Below, piece by piece: positions 47,474 through 58,763 of a DNA stretch of 64,000 bases. The notes below the pieces were generated by a model that made no database searches, was not told where the DNA came from, and saw only the letters and a program-made list of their open reading frames with translations. A program made the position numbers and the translations under genes. The DNA is from Asterias amurensis. Its lineage: Eukaryota; Echinodermata; Asteroidea; Forcipulatida; Asteriidae. The DNA is taken from NCBI RefSeq assembly GCF_032118995.1, contig NC_092653.1, forward strand, positions 22,897,202 to 22,961,201, in the 5' to 3' direction. How positions within the stretch are numbered: the stretch's first letter is position 1; every line of letters begins with the position of its first letter.

Positions 47474-50400
47474 CCTGCAGCTCTTATATGTCAGAAGAAA
47501 GGCTCCTCTTCGAACTTGATTTCAGGAAACTATTAGCTACATCTCAGGTCCTGAAAGGTAACAGATACAAAAGTGTATGCAATTGTAAGCATGCAATTGT
47601 AAGCCAACAATGTGCAAAACCTCTTGTAAGGGCGATACAAAACTGGTGAAGACCCCCAAGATATAATTTGTCAGCACAAAATTTGACTAATAAACTGTTT
47701 TAATTGAGTAATAGTTTAGTTTTGTCTTGCAAAGATTGAAACAGGAATGGGGCAGTTCGGAACCAGCAAGAAACCTTGTATTAACTGGAACGTCATCACA
47801 AAGAGTGACAAATACTTTGTATTTTTCATTATTTATTCAGTGGAGGTATTTCGTTCATGTTCAATTTTGTTTTTGCATTAATCACTATTTTTGATGCCAC
47901 TTTTGAGAATTTAAAAAAGGAATTTAAAAACGTGTTCACAGGGTGCTTTTATTGTTGACTTTGCATCTACAGGTGCTCCAATGCTCCACTCTGATACTTT
48001 CTTTGAGTTGTATCTGCTTAACTTGCTTGTCATCAGGCACCATGTTGTTTTTAGAACATTACTTCTGCACTGGGAACATTTATACAAGTACCAATCGAGT
48101 ACATGAATTTGGTTTGAATCTAAGGACCAAATGATTTCCCCAAAATATTGATTCCAAATTTAAAAAAAACCCACAAAATTCATAATAGGGGGTTCTCGGT
48201 CTAGCCTCTAGAAACCAAATGTTTGGTTCATTTTTTGCAATAAAAATAAGCAATAGTATACAACAACTTGACACAAAAACACAACCAAGCTTCTGTCTCC
48301 TCAAATCAAGTTAAAACTGAATCCGAGTTCTGTCCACACAACAGCAACATGCACTCTGGAAAATTATAATAGAGCTCCAATATTGACTGAGGTGAATATT
48401 AGAAAGGTTTTTCAGTGAACTCACCTTTTACTGGAGAAGGCAAATCCTTTATCAATGGCTGGTCTTGGACATCTACTCGTCAACTGGTAAATGGCTTTAT
48501 TGCAGCCTAACTGCAAAACAAACAAATTGCATAATTTGCAACATTTAGTTGTATGACTTATAATCTTGTAATTAACGGACAGTACATACCTGCCAACACT
48601 GGTGTCCCAGAAATAAAGGACAAATCCGGACTGATTTTTTTTGTCCTAGGAGGTCAATATCGAAAACTGTATACTTTGCTATTTTGGGGGTCACACTTTG
48701 GGTCGCCTGCAACATCTTGTTTACTAACCCACTTGAAACACTATTAATGCAAACAATATTTTTAAAACGGAAAAAAAAAAAAAAAAAAAAAAACCAAATA
48801 ATTGTGGGGAAAAAAATTAAAAAATCCTAATTTGTACATTCTTACAGTGAATATAAAACTTATTTGAAGCTTTGGCCACCTTGCAGCTTGACAAATTCCC
48901 CAATCCTAGAACGCAAAATTGCAAGGAGTCTGCTATAAAGTCAAGCGGCACTGATAGATTCTCAGTCTGTGTTTTGACTCCCAGTATACCTCGTCACTGA
49001 AACTAAGGAACACAAACCTACAAGTGCAATACAAAGCGTTTTTAATGCAACTGCCTTCCATCTGACATCTCTTCTGAACAGTTTATGTGCTACACTGGGG
49101 TGAATAACAAATGGATGTTTTCTGGGAATTCACCTTTTACTGGAGTGTGAAGCTCTTGCATCAGAGGCTGGTCTTAGACATCTACTTGTTGATGGGTAGA
49201 TGTCACTTGAGATCCCGAAGTCCGACTGCGACACAAACAAAATGCAAGATTTGCAACATTTACTAATTTGACAAACATTATTCATCAGTAAAACAGATGA
49301 TATTGCTATACTTTCAAACAGGACAAATCGTTGAACACAGAAATGGAAGGGCTGGCTGCACTCATGCACATCAGGGCAATATGAATTGGTGCAAAACTGA
49401 GCAACAGCAACTCAATGGGATGTCAAATGTCGGGAACAGTTCTTGTGACGGGTGCTGATATGAAGAACTTGACCTCAGGGACTTTCAAACATTCTTTATA
49501 CCTCTACAGAAAAGTACCACCTCCAGTCAGCTGTGCATTTAAAAAAACAACATAAACTTTGCCCAACCTAAGTGATTCATGTGTAATATTTTTATTAGAA
49601 ACTCCAGGTTCACACAAGCAGGGTCCAAAAAGGAACACGTTGCATTGGATCGGTCGAGTTGGTCTTTGAAAAGTGTTTGTAACTGTTTGTTATTGCACAT
49701 GGATGGAAAGATGTTGTAAAAGTAGAATACAATGATCCACACAAACATGCCTTAAAATTGCACGGTTTTCCTCTTACCTAGTCGACTAACACGGTCGGCC
49801 ATTTATGGGAGTCAAATTCTTGACTCCCATAAATGGCCGACCGTGTTAGTTGGCAAACCAAAAGGAAAACCGCGCAATGTTTGTGTGGATCATTGTTTTG
49901 TCATTGAAAACAACTTTCTAACCATATGCATTTTATAACAAACGGTTACAAACGCTTTTTATAAACCAACTAGTTCGATCCAAGGCAACGTGTTCCTTTA
50001 ATACCCTCTGTGTTTTTACTAGTGGCTAAATTGAGCCCTATGGGTGTGTTCTCCAGTGACTGATTGGTCATGTCTCTTTAGCTGTAGTCACTTCTCAGGA
50101 GATGTGGTGGTTGCAGTTGCAATTAGAAACTTTTAGATTTAAACTCACCATCATAACTTGCTGCATCCTCTCCCTGTCTTAACCCTCATAACCAATCTCT
50201 ATAGGCGTTGCTCTCTTGTATAAACTGCAGCTGTCAATGTCAGTAGAGGTGATTCCTTCCAGAGTTGGTTTCAAAGAACTACTAGATTCATAGCCCTGAA
50301 AGGTCAAGATACAATGAACGGATAAGTAACAGATACAAAATTGTGTACAAGCCATCAATTTCAATGTACAAAAAATCAATGAAAAAGGCGAGAGTACACC

Positions 50401-53364
50401 TCCTTTTGATATCAGTTTTACTTTAAAGTGTCAAAAGTCATCATTGTTTTTGTAGTTATTTCAAACCATTACTTTTCTTATCCTTTGCCTTTGTAAAAAA
50501 AACCACTTGTTTCTATTGAAGCTACAAACTTGTTCACTGTTATCAACAGGGGAAGCATTTGGGTGGAATATTTTGAGCTTGCCAGGATACTTCACTAATG
50601 AGGTCAAGTTTAAACCATAGCCAATGAAAAAATATAGGTGTTGTGACACAGACCATCTCTTTGAGTGAATTGTAAAATTTGGCTGCAATCCAATCTTTAA
50701 CTCCAAGCTTTAACTCACCATGGTTGAGTCTCAGCACATCCTCTCCATGTCTCAGACCTCATCTCAAGTTGGATATCTTGGGAGACATTCGAAGGTGGAT
50801 CTCTGGGGAGCCATTCGGAGGTTGACATTTAGGCAGCCATCTGAAGATAGATATCATGAGGACGCATCCGAAGGTCAGCTGGGCAGCCATCCGAAGGTGG
50901 ATATCTGGCAGCCATATTGGGGCAGCCAACTGAAGGTGAAAATCTGGGTAGCCATCATCCAAAGGTGAATATCTGGTGGGCAGCCATCTGATGGTGGTTA
51001 TCTGGGCAGCCATCTGATGGTGGTTATCTGGGCAGCCATCCGAGGGTTGATATCTGGGCAGCCATCTTAAGGTCGATATCTGGGCAGCCATCTTAAGGTC
51101 GATATCTGGGCAGCCATCTGAAGGTCGATATCTGGGCAGCCATCTGAAGGTCGATATCTGGGCAGCCATCTGAAGGACGATATCTGGGCAGCCATCTGAA
51201 GGTCAATATCTGGGCAGCCATCTGAAGGTCAATAGGCCAGCCATCCAAAGGTGATTATCTGGTGCGCAGCCATCAACAGAAGGATAACTGGGCAGCCATC
51301 TGATGGTGGTTATCTGGGCAGCCATTCAAGGGTGGATATCTGGGCAGCCATCTGAAGGTCGATAGGGCAGCCATCCAAAGGTGATTTTCTGGTGGGCAGC
51401 CATCAACAGAAGGATAACTGGGCAGCCATTCAAGGGTGGATATCAGGGCAGCCATCAGAAGGTGGGTGTCTAGGTGGATATCAGGGCAGCCATCAGAAGG
51501 TGGGTGTCTAGGTGGATATCTGGGCAGCCATCCAAGAGTATCTGGGCAGCAATCCGACAGTGGATATATGGGCAGCCATTCGCAATGGGAAAAAGAAAGA
51601 ATGAAATTAATCAATTTAGTACTTGATAATTAACTATCCTGTCAGAAACCCATTACTTGTATGGAAACTATTGTTTTTGATGGTTTCACCACCAATTTCC
51701 ACGAAGCTATGTATATACATGTATCATTAACAAGAACACTGAATGTAGGGCAGGAGTTGATGAGGTAGTGAACTGCTTAGTGGGGGCCTCACTAAAGTCT
51801 GTCCAAAGGCTCCACACAAATCTTCCAAAAAGAAGATTTCCCAACTCGGCAAAAACAATCTTGTTTTTTAACACTTTTAGGATTTTTAGCTTATTGAAAG
51901 CCCAATGGGTATGTTTCCCTAGTATGGTTGTTCACAATTTTACTAAAGTTACTTCTCTAGACCTGCATTACTTTTCTAGACCTGTGAAAGTTTTGATCAA
52001 AGCTCTACAGGTTTACCATGTTTTGTAAGCTTTAACTCACGATTGACTCTCAGCACATTCACTCCATGTTTCAGACCTCGTCTCATAGTGGACATTTGCG
52101 CAGCCATCAGAAAGTGAATATCTGGCAGCCATCAGAAGGTGGATATCTGGGCAGCCATCCAAGGGTATCTGGGCAGCCATCAGATGGAGGATATGGGCAG
52201 CCATTCAGGCGTAGATATACGAGCAGAAAGAATGAAATTAATCAATTTAATACTTGATAAATCCTGTCAGCGAACCCATTTCTTGTATTGAAATAACTGT
52301 TTTGGACGGTTTCACCACCAGTTTGCATTTAAGGCTATGGATATGTATTACTTAATACAAGAAAACTGAATGTAGGGCAGGATTTGATGAGGTAGTGAAC
52401 TGCTTGTGGGAGCCTCACTAACATCCGTCCAAAGGCTCCATACAAATCTTCCAAGAGGAAGACAATTTTCACAACTTGTTTTTTAACAACTTTTTTGAGA
52501 AGTTACATTATAGCTTACTGAAAGCCCAATGGATATGATTCCCTAGTGTAGTTGTTCACATTTGTAACTTAAGTTACTTCACTAGACCTTTGTTACTTTT
52601 CTAGACCTGTGAGGGTTGAAGTTTTGATCAAAGATAGCTACAGGTTAACCAAGTTTTGTAAGCTTTAACTCACCATCATTGAGCCTCAGCTAATTCTCTC
52701 CATGTCTCAGACCTCATCTCAGTTGGCAACCATTGAAGGTGGATATCTGGCAGCAAAGAAAGGTGGAAATCTGGGCAGCCATCCGAAGGTGAATACCTGG
52801 GTGTATCTGGGCAGCCTTCAGATGGTGGGTATGTGGACATATGGGCAGCCATTCCAAGGTAGATATACGGGGAGAAAGAATTAAATTAACTAACATTATG
52901 CTTGATAAATAACTATCCTGTCAGCAAACCCATTGCTTGTATAGAAACTATTGTTTTTGATGATTTCACCATCAATTTCCATGAGGCAAGAAAACTAAAT
53001 GTTGGGCAGGAGTTGATGAGGTGGAGAACTACCAACGGAAGCCCTATGAGTATGTTTCCCTGGTGTGGTTGTTCACATTTTTTGGTTGTTCACATTTTTG
53101 TGGTGGATACCAGCGCTTTATAAGACTCCATTATTATATTATTAATGTTTTATATTATGTTGCTTTATTTTGGATGATATAAACCACCCACTCCATGGTG
53201 AACATCAGATCAAGAAAATGAACACATTTTAAAACAAGAGCACAAAAAAACAATTTTGCAAAATTAGATGCCAATTCTACGCATTTACCTTTTACTCAGT
53301 GCAGCTCCTTTGCTGTCAGCAGTCTTGGATATTTCTTTGTAGACTACAGCTCTTTCGGTAGATG
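47474..53364 (-). CDS. Putative minus-strand gene with duplicated short 3' exons
   Basis: Five exon candidates have good borders: 53364-53289, 50295-50149, 49225-49134, 48510-48425 and 47550-47474. Acceptors follow pyrimidine-rich runs (TTTGTTTGTTTTGCAG before 48510) and donors are GTGAGT or GTAAAT. The exons at 53.3, 49.2 and 48.5 kb each end in SSK or LSK plus AG (phase 2) and are open in that frame (for example TSRCLRPASDARASHSSK and TSRCPRPAIDKGFAFSSK). Joining either of the last two to the 47.5 kb exon gives a stop after two residues. The 50.2 kb exon resembles the 47.5 kb one and has its own stop (after IEIGYEG). The 49.2 and 48.5 kb exons cannot follow each other in frame, so they may be alternative exons. 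No upstream exons or known domain were identified. It could also be a noncoding transcript. Confidence 0.3.
48774..48793. repeat. Poly-A tract
   Basis: A run of more than twenty adenines follows AAAACGG; no retroposed gene is recognised to its left. Confidence 0.8.
49629..49999. mobile_element. Long palindromic MITE (about 370 bp)
   Basis: The left end AAGGAACACGTTGCATTGGA returns inverted as TCCAAGGCAACGTGTTCCTT at the right end. The centre is a near-perfect hairpin: ACACGGTCGGCCATTTATGG and AGTCAA, a four-base loop, then the exact complement. A target duplication is not clear; the right border is followed by TAA. It is a separate family from the AGGCAGTGG elements. Confidence 0.75.
50780..51590. 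repeat. 26 bp minisatellite (GGGCAGCCATC unit), about 30 copies
   Basis: The unit is GGGCAGCCATCTGAAGG followed by TCGATATCT. Adjacent copies near 51055-51230 are almost identical. Shorter runs of the same unit stand at 52080-52220, 52730-52870 and 54215-54285 in the other module copies. On the minus strand the array contains ATGGCTGCCC and gives spurious frames with a 26-residue period. Confidence 0.9.
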
Positions 53365-53897
53365 CTAAAAATCCCTTCTTCAACACTCAAAGTGCCAAAT
53401 ATGCAATGTCAAGTGTTAAAAAACTGCTTTAACTGATTTTAAAACATGTTTACTTTCATCAAAGCATAAAAATAAGAAACAGAGATTTGGGGGACAGGTT
53501 TGTCAAATCATGGTCAAATGCATGCAACAGTCTCTTAAGAATTGGTGTTGGTATCACCACCAGTTTAAGTTGCTTTTTTAAAACAAAATTTGATTTGGTT
53601 TCAAAAATAAAGCTTTTTTAAAGTTCTTTCAGACCCAACAGAAAAAGACACAACTCAGCAAAGAGATTGTCAAACAAACATGCAATTAAACTCGCTGTAA
53701 AAGTGGTTTGGAGAAGGCAAATGACAGTTATAGGTCTCTTGAGGTTTGTTGATGGTGGAAACATTATCATCAGTGTGCTTTCAGTATAAAAACAAATTAA
53801 GAATATTACATGAATAATATGAGGCGTCCACATATGAGGCGAACTTTTTTATCATAGCATTTCAAACCTACCAGAAATACACCAACCATCTCTTTAA

Positions 53898-54005
53898 AGG
53901 GAAGGTACATGTTTGGCAATTACTCAAAACAAATATTAAAAACTGACTTGGTAACGAGTATTGGAGAGCTGATTGTTAGTATAAAACATTGTGGGAAATG
54001 ACTCC
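53898..54005. mobile_element. Truncated AGGCAGTGG-family MITE
   Basis: TTAA at 53894-53897 is followed by AGGGAAGGTACATGTTTGG and then by one arm of the family (AACGAGTATTGGAGAGCTG, TATAAAACATTGTGGGAAA). The other arm is missing. Confidence 0.55.
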
Positions 54006-54385
54006 CAACTTACCATGATTAAATGTCAGCACATTTACTGCATGTTTCAAGCCTCATTAGCTGTCTTTATTCAGTTAGTTCACACGTCTTGACAGGGCTT
54101 CCTCATCAAGGTCCACAAGGCGTATGGGCAGGAGTTGATGAGGTGGTGAACTGGTTTGTGGGCGCTTCATTCACATCTGTCCAAGGGCTCCATACTAATC
54201 TTGGCAGTTGCCGAAGGTGGATATCTGGGCAGCCATCAGATTGTGGATATGTAGGGCTGCCCTTCAACGGTAGATAAACGGGCAGAAAGAATGAATTTAG
54301 TCAATTTAATACCATATCGGGGCATCGCATCTAAAAGAACAAACACTTTAAAAGCATGTCAGTTTTCAAAGGGATAATAGTTTAA

Positions 54386-54717
54386 AGAAACTGGACACTA
54401 TTGGTAATTGTCAAAGACCAGTCTTCTCAATTGGTGTATCACAACATGCATAAAATAACAAACCTGTGAAAATTTGAGCTCAATTGGTTGTCGAAAGTTG
54501 CCAGATAATAATGGGAAATAAAACCTGTCACGCAATTTTGTGTGCTTTCAGATGCTTGATTTCGAGACCTCCACTTCTAATTTTAAGGTCTGCAAATCAA
54601 AATCGTGGAAAATTACTTCTTTCTCAAATACTATGAACAGCTCCCCATTACTCATTACCAAGTAAGATTTTGTGCTAATAATTATTTTGAGTAATTACCA
54701 ATAGTGTCTATTGTCTT
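54386..54717. mobile_element. Complete TTAA-flanked AGGCAGTGG-family MITE
   Basis: TTAA at 54382-54385 and 54718-54721 bracket an element starting AGAAACTGGACACTATTGG and ending CCAATAGTGTCTATTGTCT. It is shorter than the 18.9 kb copy because the arm around TTCTCAAATACTATGAACAG has lost some sequence. Confidence 0.8.
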
Positions 54718-54721
54718 TAAT

Positions 54722-56584
54722 TTTGAGAGAGTGCACTTGTTGTCATTCATAACAACCTTTACAAACAACCTACGAAAATGTTAATGAATTGGCCAGTTAC
54801 ATTAAATACAACTTTTGTATCATGTTTAAATACTTCTTTGAATAATGCAACCAACATGAGCTCTTTTAAGCTAACTTGATGGAAATACTTCTTTGGAGGA
54901 TTTTATCTGTGTACTTCTAAAATAAAATATATTAAGTTACTACTTAGTGATTATCAATCATGTCAAAGCAATTGCGTTCAAAAACTACTGGTTTTGATGA
55001 TTTAATCATCAAGGTCCTTAAAAGGTTAAATTGTTTACAAAAGTTAATGTAAGTCAGGAGTTGATGAGGTGGTGAACTGTTTTAGTAGGCACTTCACTCA
55101 CATCTGTCAGATAGCGCCTTTACTAATCTTTTACAAGGAAGAATGATTAGAAAGATGTTAAGAATTGCTCATTATGTTAAACAGTCAAACAACTTGATCC
55201 AATTTAAAGCAATACATGTCAAACGACTATGTACTGCAGTATATCCAGACAAATCAACAGTTAGCAAATTGAACATAAAAAGGCCACTCAACTAAGAAAC
55301 GTTTTTTGACAAACAATACCTGACAAATTTTCCCACAACACAATTATTTTGACACATCACAGAAATGAAACTAATGACACAAAATAAAACAAAGGTTTTC
55401 TAAGGGTGGGTTGATCGATGTCAAATTTAATACCTGAATCTTCAAAAGGAGGGTTATGTCATCCAAGTCTTGAAAAAGATTAGACACTCAACATAGTTTG
55501 ACACAATGTTTCTTTAACAAATTTTTAATATTGATTATAGAATTCAAACTAATTTGTATGTTATTAAATATTATTACTTAGATTTTTCTAAATATTTGTA
55601 TTATATATATATATATATTATTGTTTAATTCTTTCTTTTCTTATTTCAAGTATTTCATGATACCTAAAATATGATACCTGTTAGTGGCAGTAGAGATGTT
55701 GGTTATCATTGCAATTTCACAAAAGGTCCATCTGGCCAGAGGAAGAAAGGGAAGTGCCTTGTCTCCATGTCCTTTAAGTTCCTTGACCCTGTCATCATGT
55801 ATCATCATACCAACTGCTTGCCAATGGTCAGCAACTTCAGGTCCATTGTCACTCGTCCTGCAATAACGATGGTGCAGGTATTATGCAGCAAGCTGCAGTT
55901 CAGTAGTTGCAAGAGTTGTAAACGCATCTCTTTGATGTTCCCAAGATGAACACGAAGCAATGGAGAAGGGATCCAAGCTCTGATGAGGTCACGGACATCA
56001 GAGCTCTAGAGCTTCCTTTGTGTAGAGATGCAACCTTGATGTATCCCTTACATTGTGTTTGGGTTGACCTTTGTATACATGTAGGGAGCCTTCAGACTGG
56101 GGTAGGGGCAGCACTGGGTAGGGGGTAGGGGTGCAAGATCGACCCACAGGTGGAGTGAGGGTGGTTTTGCTTGTCATCTGTCTTGCTAGATCTCCCCATT
56201 CTACTGTGGTCTTGAATTTAAATCCTGCAGGACTGAATGTATCCAGTTTCTTCTGCATGCTGCTGGTTTGATGTAGCTGTTGTGTTTAAATGCAGTCAAA
56301 GTTGTGTTCATCACAATGAATGATACCAACATCACAAAGTTTTTAGGGCCAGGACGCTGTATGCAACAGCTTGTCTCTTTGGCCGAATTGTTCTCATTTC
56401 TTTTCACAGCTGAGATGACACTGGATATTTTGCAGTCAAACGAGTCACACTGACAGACAAAAGTAAGCTGAAGTCTTAAGAAGTGTTCTAGAATCAACTC
56501 ACGATGAGATACAACAAAGATGCTACTGTATATGTAGACAAAAAAGATTGACAACAAAAATACAACCACAATAAGCTTACACTA
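54722..56584. other. Stretch without a supported gene
   Basis: A last trace of the duplicated module (AGGAGTTGATGAGGTGGTGA) lies near 55057-55080. Around 55670-56030 the sequence is GC-richer and minus-strand frames give protein-like text (RVKELKGHGDKALPFLPLA) interrupted by stops. This could be a decayed gene or transposon fragment, but I cannot name a family. Confidence 0.35.
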
Positions 56585-57092
56585 AGATACAAAAAACTGT
56601 GGCACTTATGATTTCACAATTCCTTTATTTTAGCCTGTCGAGTAAACTGTTTATCTAAACAATAACCAATCCAACCCTGCTAAAAAAAAACATTCTCACC
56701 CATGAAAACAAAAATTATTCACAGTTAAATCTAGCTCGGTGTCATTGGTCAATTTTGCCCTACTACCAGCTGACCAGAGTACGGTGAAAAGTATTCAACA
56801 TCACGGAAGAAAAGGTAAGTTGTCGACGGTGATTTCTGATTAATTTTGCATCGTTTTGCTTGCGGAAAACTTTATTAATGAATGGTTTTAAATAAAAATC
56901 TATAATTATGTATCAAGCATAAATGTTGCAAAATATGCAACGCAAATTGGATTGCAAAATATGATACAAAAAACTGTGGCACTTTACATGATTTCACAAT
57001 TCCTTTATTTCAGCCTGTCGAGTAAACTGTTTTATCTAAACAATAACCAATCCAACCCTGCTAAAAAAAACCATTCTCACCCATGAAAACAA
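56585..57092. repeat. Direct repeat of about 130 bp, copies 376 bp apart
   Basis: The segment from GATACAAAAAACTGTGGCAC through CCTGTCGAGTAAACTG to CATTCTCACCCATGAAAACA occurs at about 56583-56710 and again at 56960-57090 with only a few differences, showing a recent local duplication. Confidence 0.85.
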
Positions 57093-57772
57093 ATTGCGAT
57101 GTGAAACAGGCGAAATCGTTCACTGTATGCCCATCGCAGAGAAATCGCACGAAATTTGTTGAAGTGTTGATGGAGAAAAAAACTGGTATGTGCACATTTG
57201 TGCGAAAAAGTGCAAAATTGGAATATATAAAAGGAGGCATTTGTACCTGAATGACAACTCAAAATAGTAGGTTTTAAGCTATCAAATGATTTTTTTCCCA
57301 AAACGATTGGCCATCGCGGTCTGTCGCGATCGCCTTTTCAATGTTCAAGACAGCGATACGGGGGGAATTTTCCAAACTTTAATGGGCTGGGGTCACGCTA
57401 TGCATGCAGTTGATACAGTGACTGGCCAACAAGCTTATACTTAAACAAAATACCAAACAAAACACAATATTTGACTTAGTTTTGTACAGTTTATTATAAT
57501 AAACAAATACAATTATTACAAAAATTAATTAAAAAAATAAATCAAACAAATTTAATTCATCTTTTTATATTTATAAACTGACCTGCATTTGTATGCTTTA
57601 TAATTTAATTAGTTACAAAAAATCACACTTTTTGTTAATGAAAACAATGAAACATTGTTGAACTGTTGATCTAGCGTAACTTGGGTTTGCATGACCCGAC
57701 CCCAACAAATGAGGTGTCAAATTGAATGTCTCCAAGAGACCTATCCAGCTATGAAAAAAATAATCTATAATC

Positions 57773-58155
57773 AGATGTTGTTTTAAAGTTAAGTGAATCT
57801 CCCCTTTTTGAGCTTTTTAAGTTTTTAATTTCATAATCAAATTATGTTTGAATGAACGAGAAACACATAATATAAACCTTTATCATTTTCTGATTGTCTA
57901 ATTCTAGTATACACATTTTAATTTTAATTTTCTGGTCCAATACAGAACACTTCTTAGATGTTCATCTTACACGGAACAAAATTATCAGATGTTGTTTTAA
58001 AATTTAGTCTGTATGCTTTATAATCAAATTATGTTTGAACAAGAAACACTCAAAAGGACCTTCATCATTTCCTAGTTGTCTGAACATACACTTTTTAATT
58101 TTAATTTTTATCTGGTCCAATACAGAAAACTTCTTAGATGTTCATTTTACAAAAT
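57773..58155. repeat. Direct repeat of about 190 bp, two units
   Basis: The segment with ATCAGATGTTGTTTTAAA, AATCAAATTATGTTTGAA, TTTTAATTTTAATTTT and CTTCTTAGATGTTCAT occurs twice in succession. It lies about 0.6 kb upstream of the MED21 start. Confidence 0.8.
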
Positions 58156-58462
58156 AACCACACCACCTTTTTACAAAAACAAAATACCGCCACGGTGATT
58201 TAAAGTGCGCCCTCTTCAACCTTGGCAGCCTGAAAAACTTTAATCAATGAGACACAAAATAAATAGTTTTCACTCTTCTAATACACCTTCTGCAAAGCAT
58301 TTTTTGCAACTTCATTAACAAACATTATATGAGAATACGTACCTTGTCAAAATAAGTGCTGGTGGAAACAGATTAGGGTCCTCATAAAGTGAGTTTTAAG
58401 CACTTTTCCATGGCGTCATTTCTGCACTTCTCGAGTTTTTCTTTCGGCCATGCTGGAAATTA

Positions 58463-58481
58463 TGACGTAGTGTCACATGAC
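58463..58481. promoter_or_regulatory. Likely MED21/CDIN1 promoter elements (CRE-like and E-box-like)
   Basis: TGACGTAG at 58463-58470 resembles a CRE/ATF half site, and GTCACATGAC at 58472-58481 is a palindromic bHLH-zipper type E-box. They lie about 285-300 bp before the MED21 ATG in a locally GC-richer patch. No TATA box is evident. The exact transcription start is not determined. Confidence 0.35.
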
Positions 58482-58763
58482 ACCGAGGGCGCTGTTCACT
58501 CGAATAAAACACAATATTTTAAGATATTGAGACTTGGTGAGGCATATGTAAACTGAAAATTAATACAATACGGAGTATGTTTTTTTTAGTTGACCTTTCG
58601 TGTTACAAAAACTCTTGATTTCGAAGAGCTTTCAAAAGTAGCTGGAGTGCTGGACGCCCCCAAAGGAAAACCAAGAAACCCAAACACACACGCCCACTTC
58701 CCCTAGTAATGCAAACAGCGCCACCAATCGTCAGTCCATGAAACTAGACATGAAAATGAAAAC

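Larger units (their letters stand above)
50149..54060 (-). repeat. Duplicated module with exon-like donor and internal minisatellite
   Basis: A module is repeated about four times. Reading on the minus strand it has a segment with CACTACCTCATCAACTCCTG, then AAACAATAGTTTC-like text, then the 26 bp minisatellite, then GAGGTCTGAGACATGGAGAG ending at a donor-like border (ATG then GTGAGTTAAAGC). Donor-like ends stand at 50149, 50719, 52041, 52674 and about 54013. Modules at 52.03-52.66 and 52.67-53.28 kb are about 630 bp; the one at 50.7 kb is longer because its minisatellite has expanded. Confidence 0.7.

Noticed and set aside
49770-49850. MicroRNA precursor at the perfect hairpin
   Set aside because: The hairpin is the centre of a larger inverted-repeat element whose outer arms also pair, which is better explained as a MITE.
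55671-56128. Protein-like text on both strands near 55.7-56.1 kb
   Set aside because: No frame stays open for a plausible exon with splice sites on both sides, and no family was recognised; listed only as an unexplained stretch.
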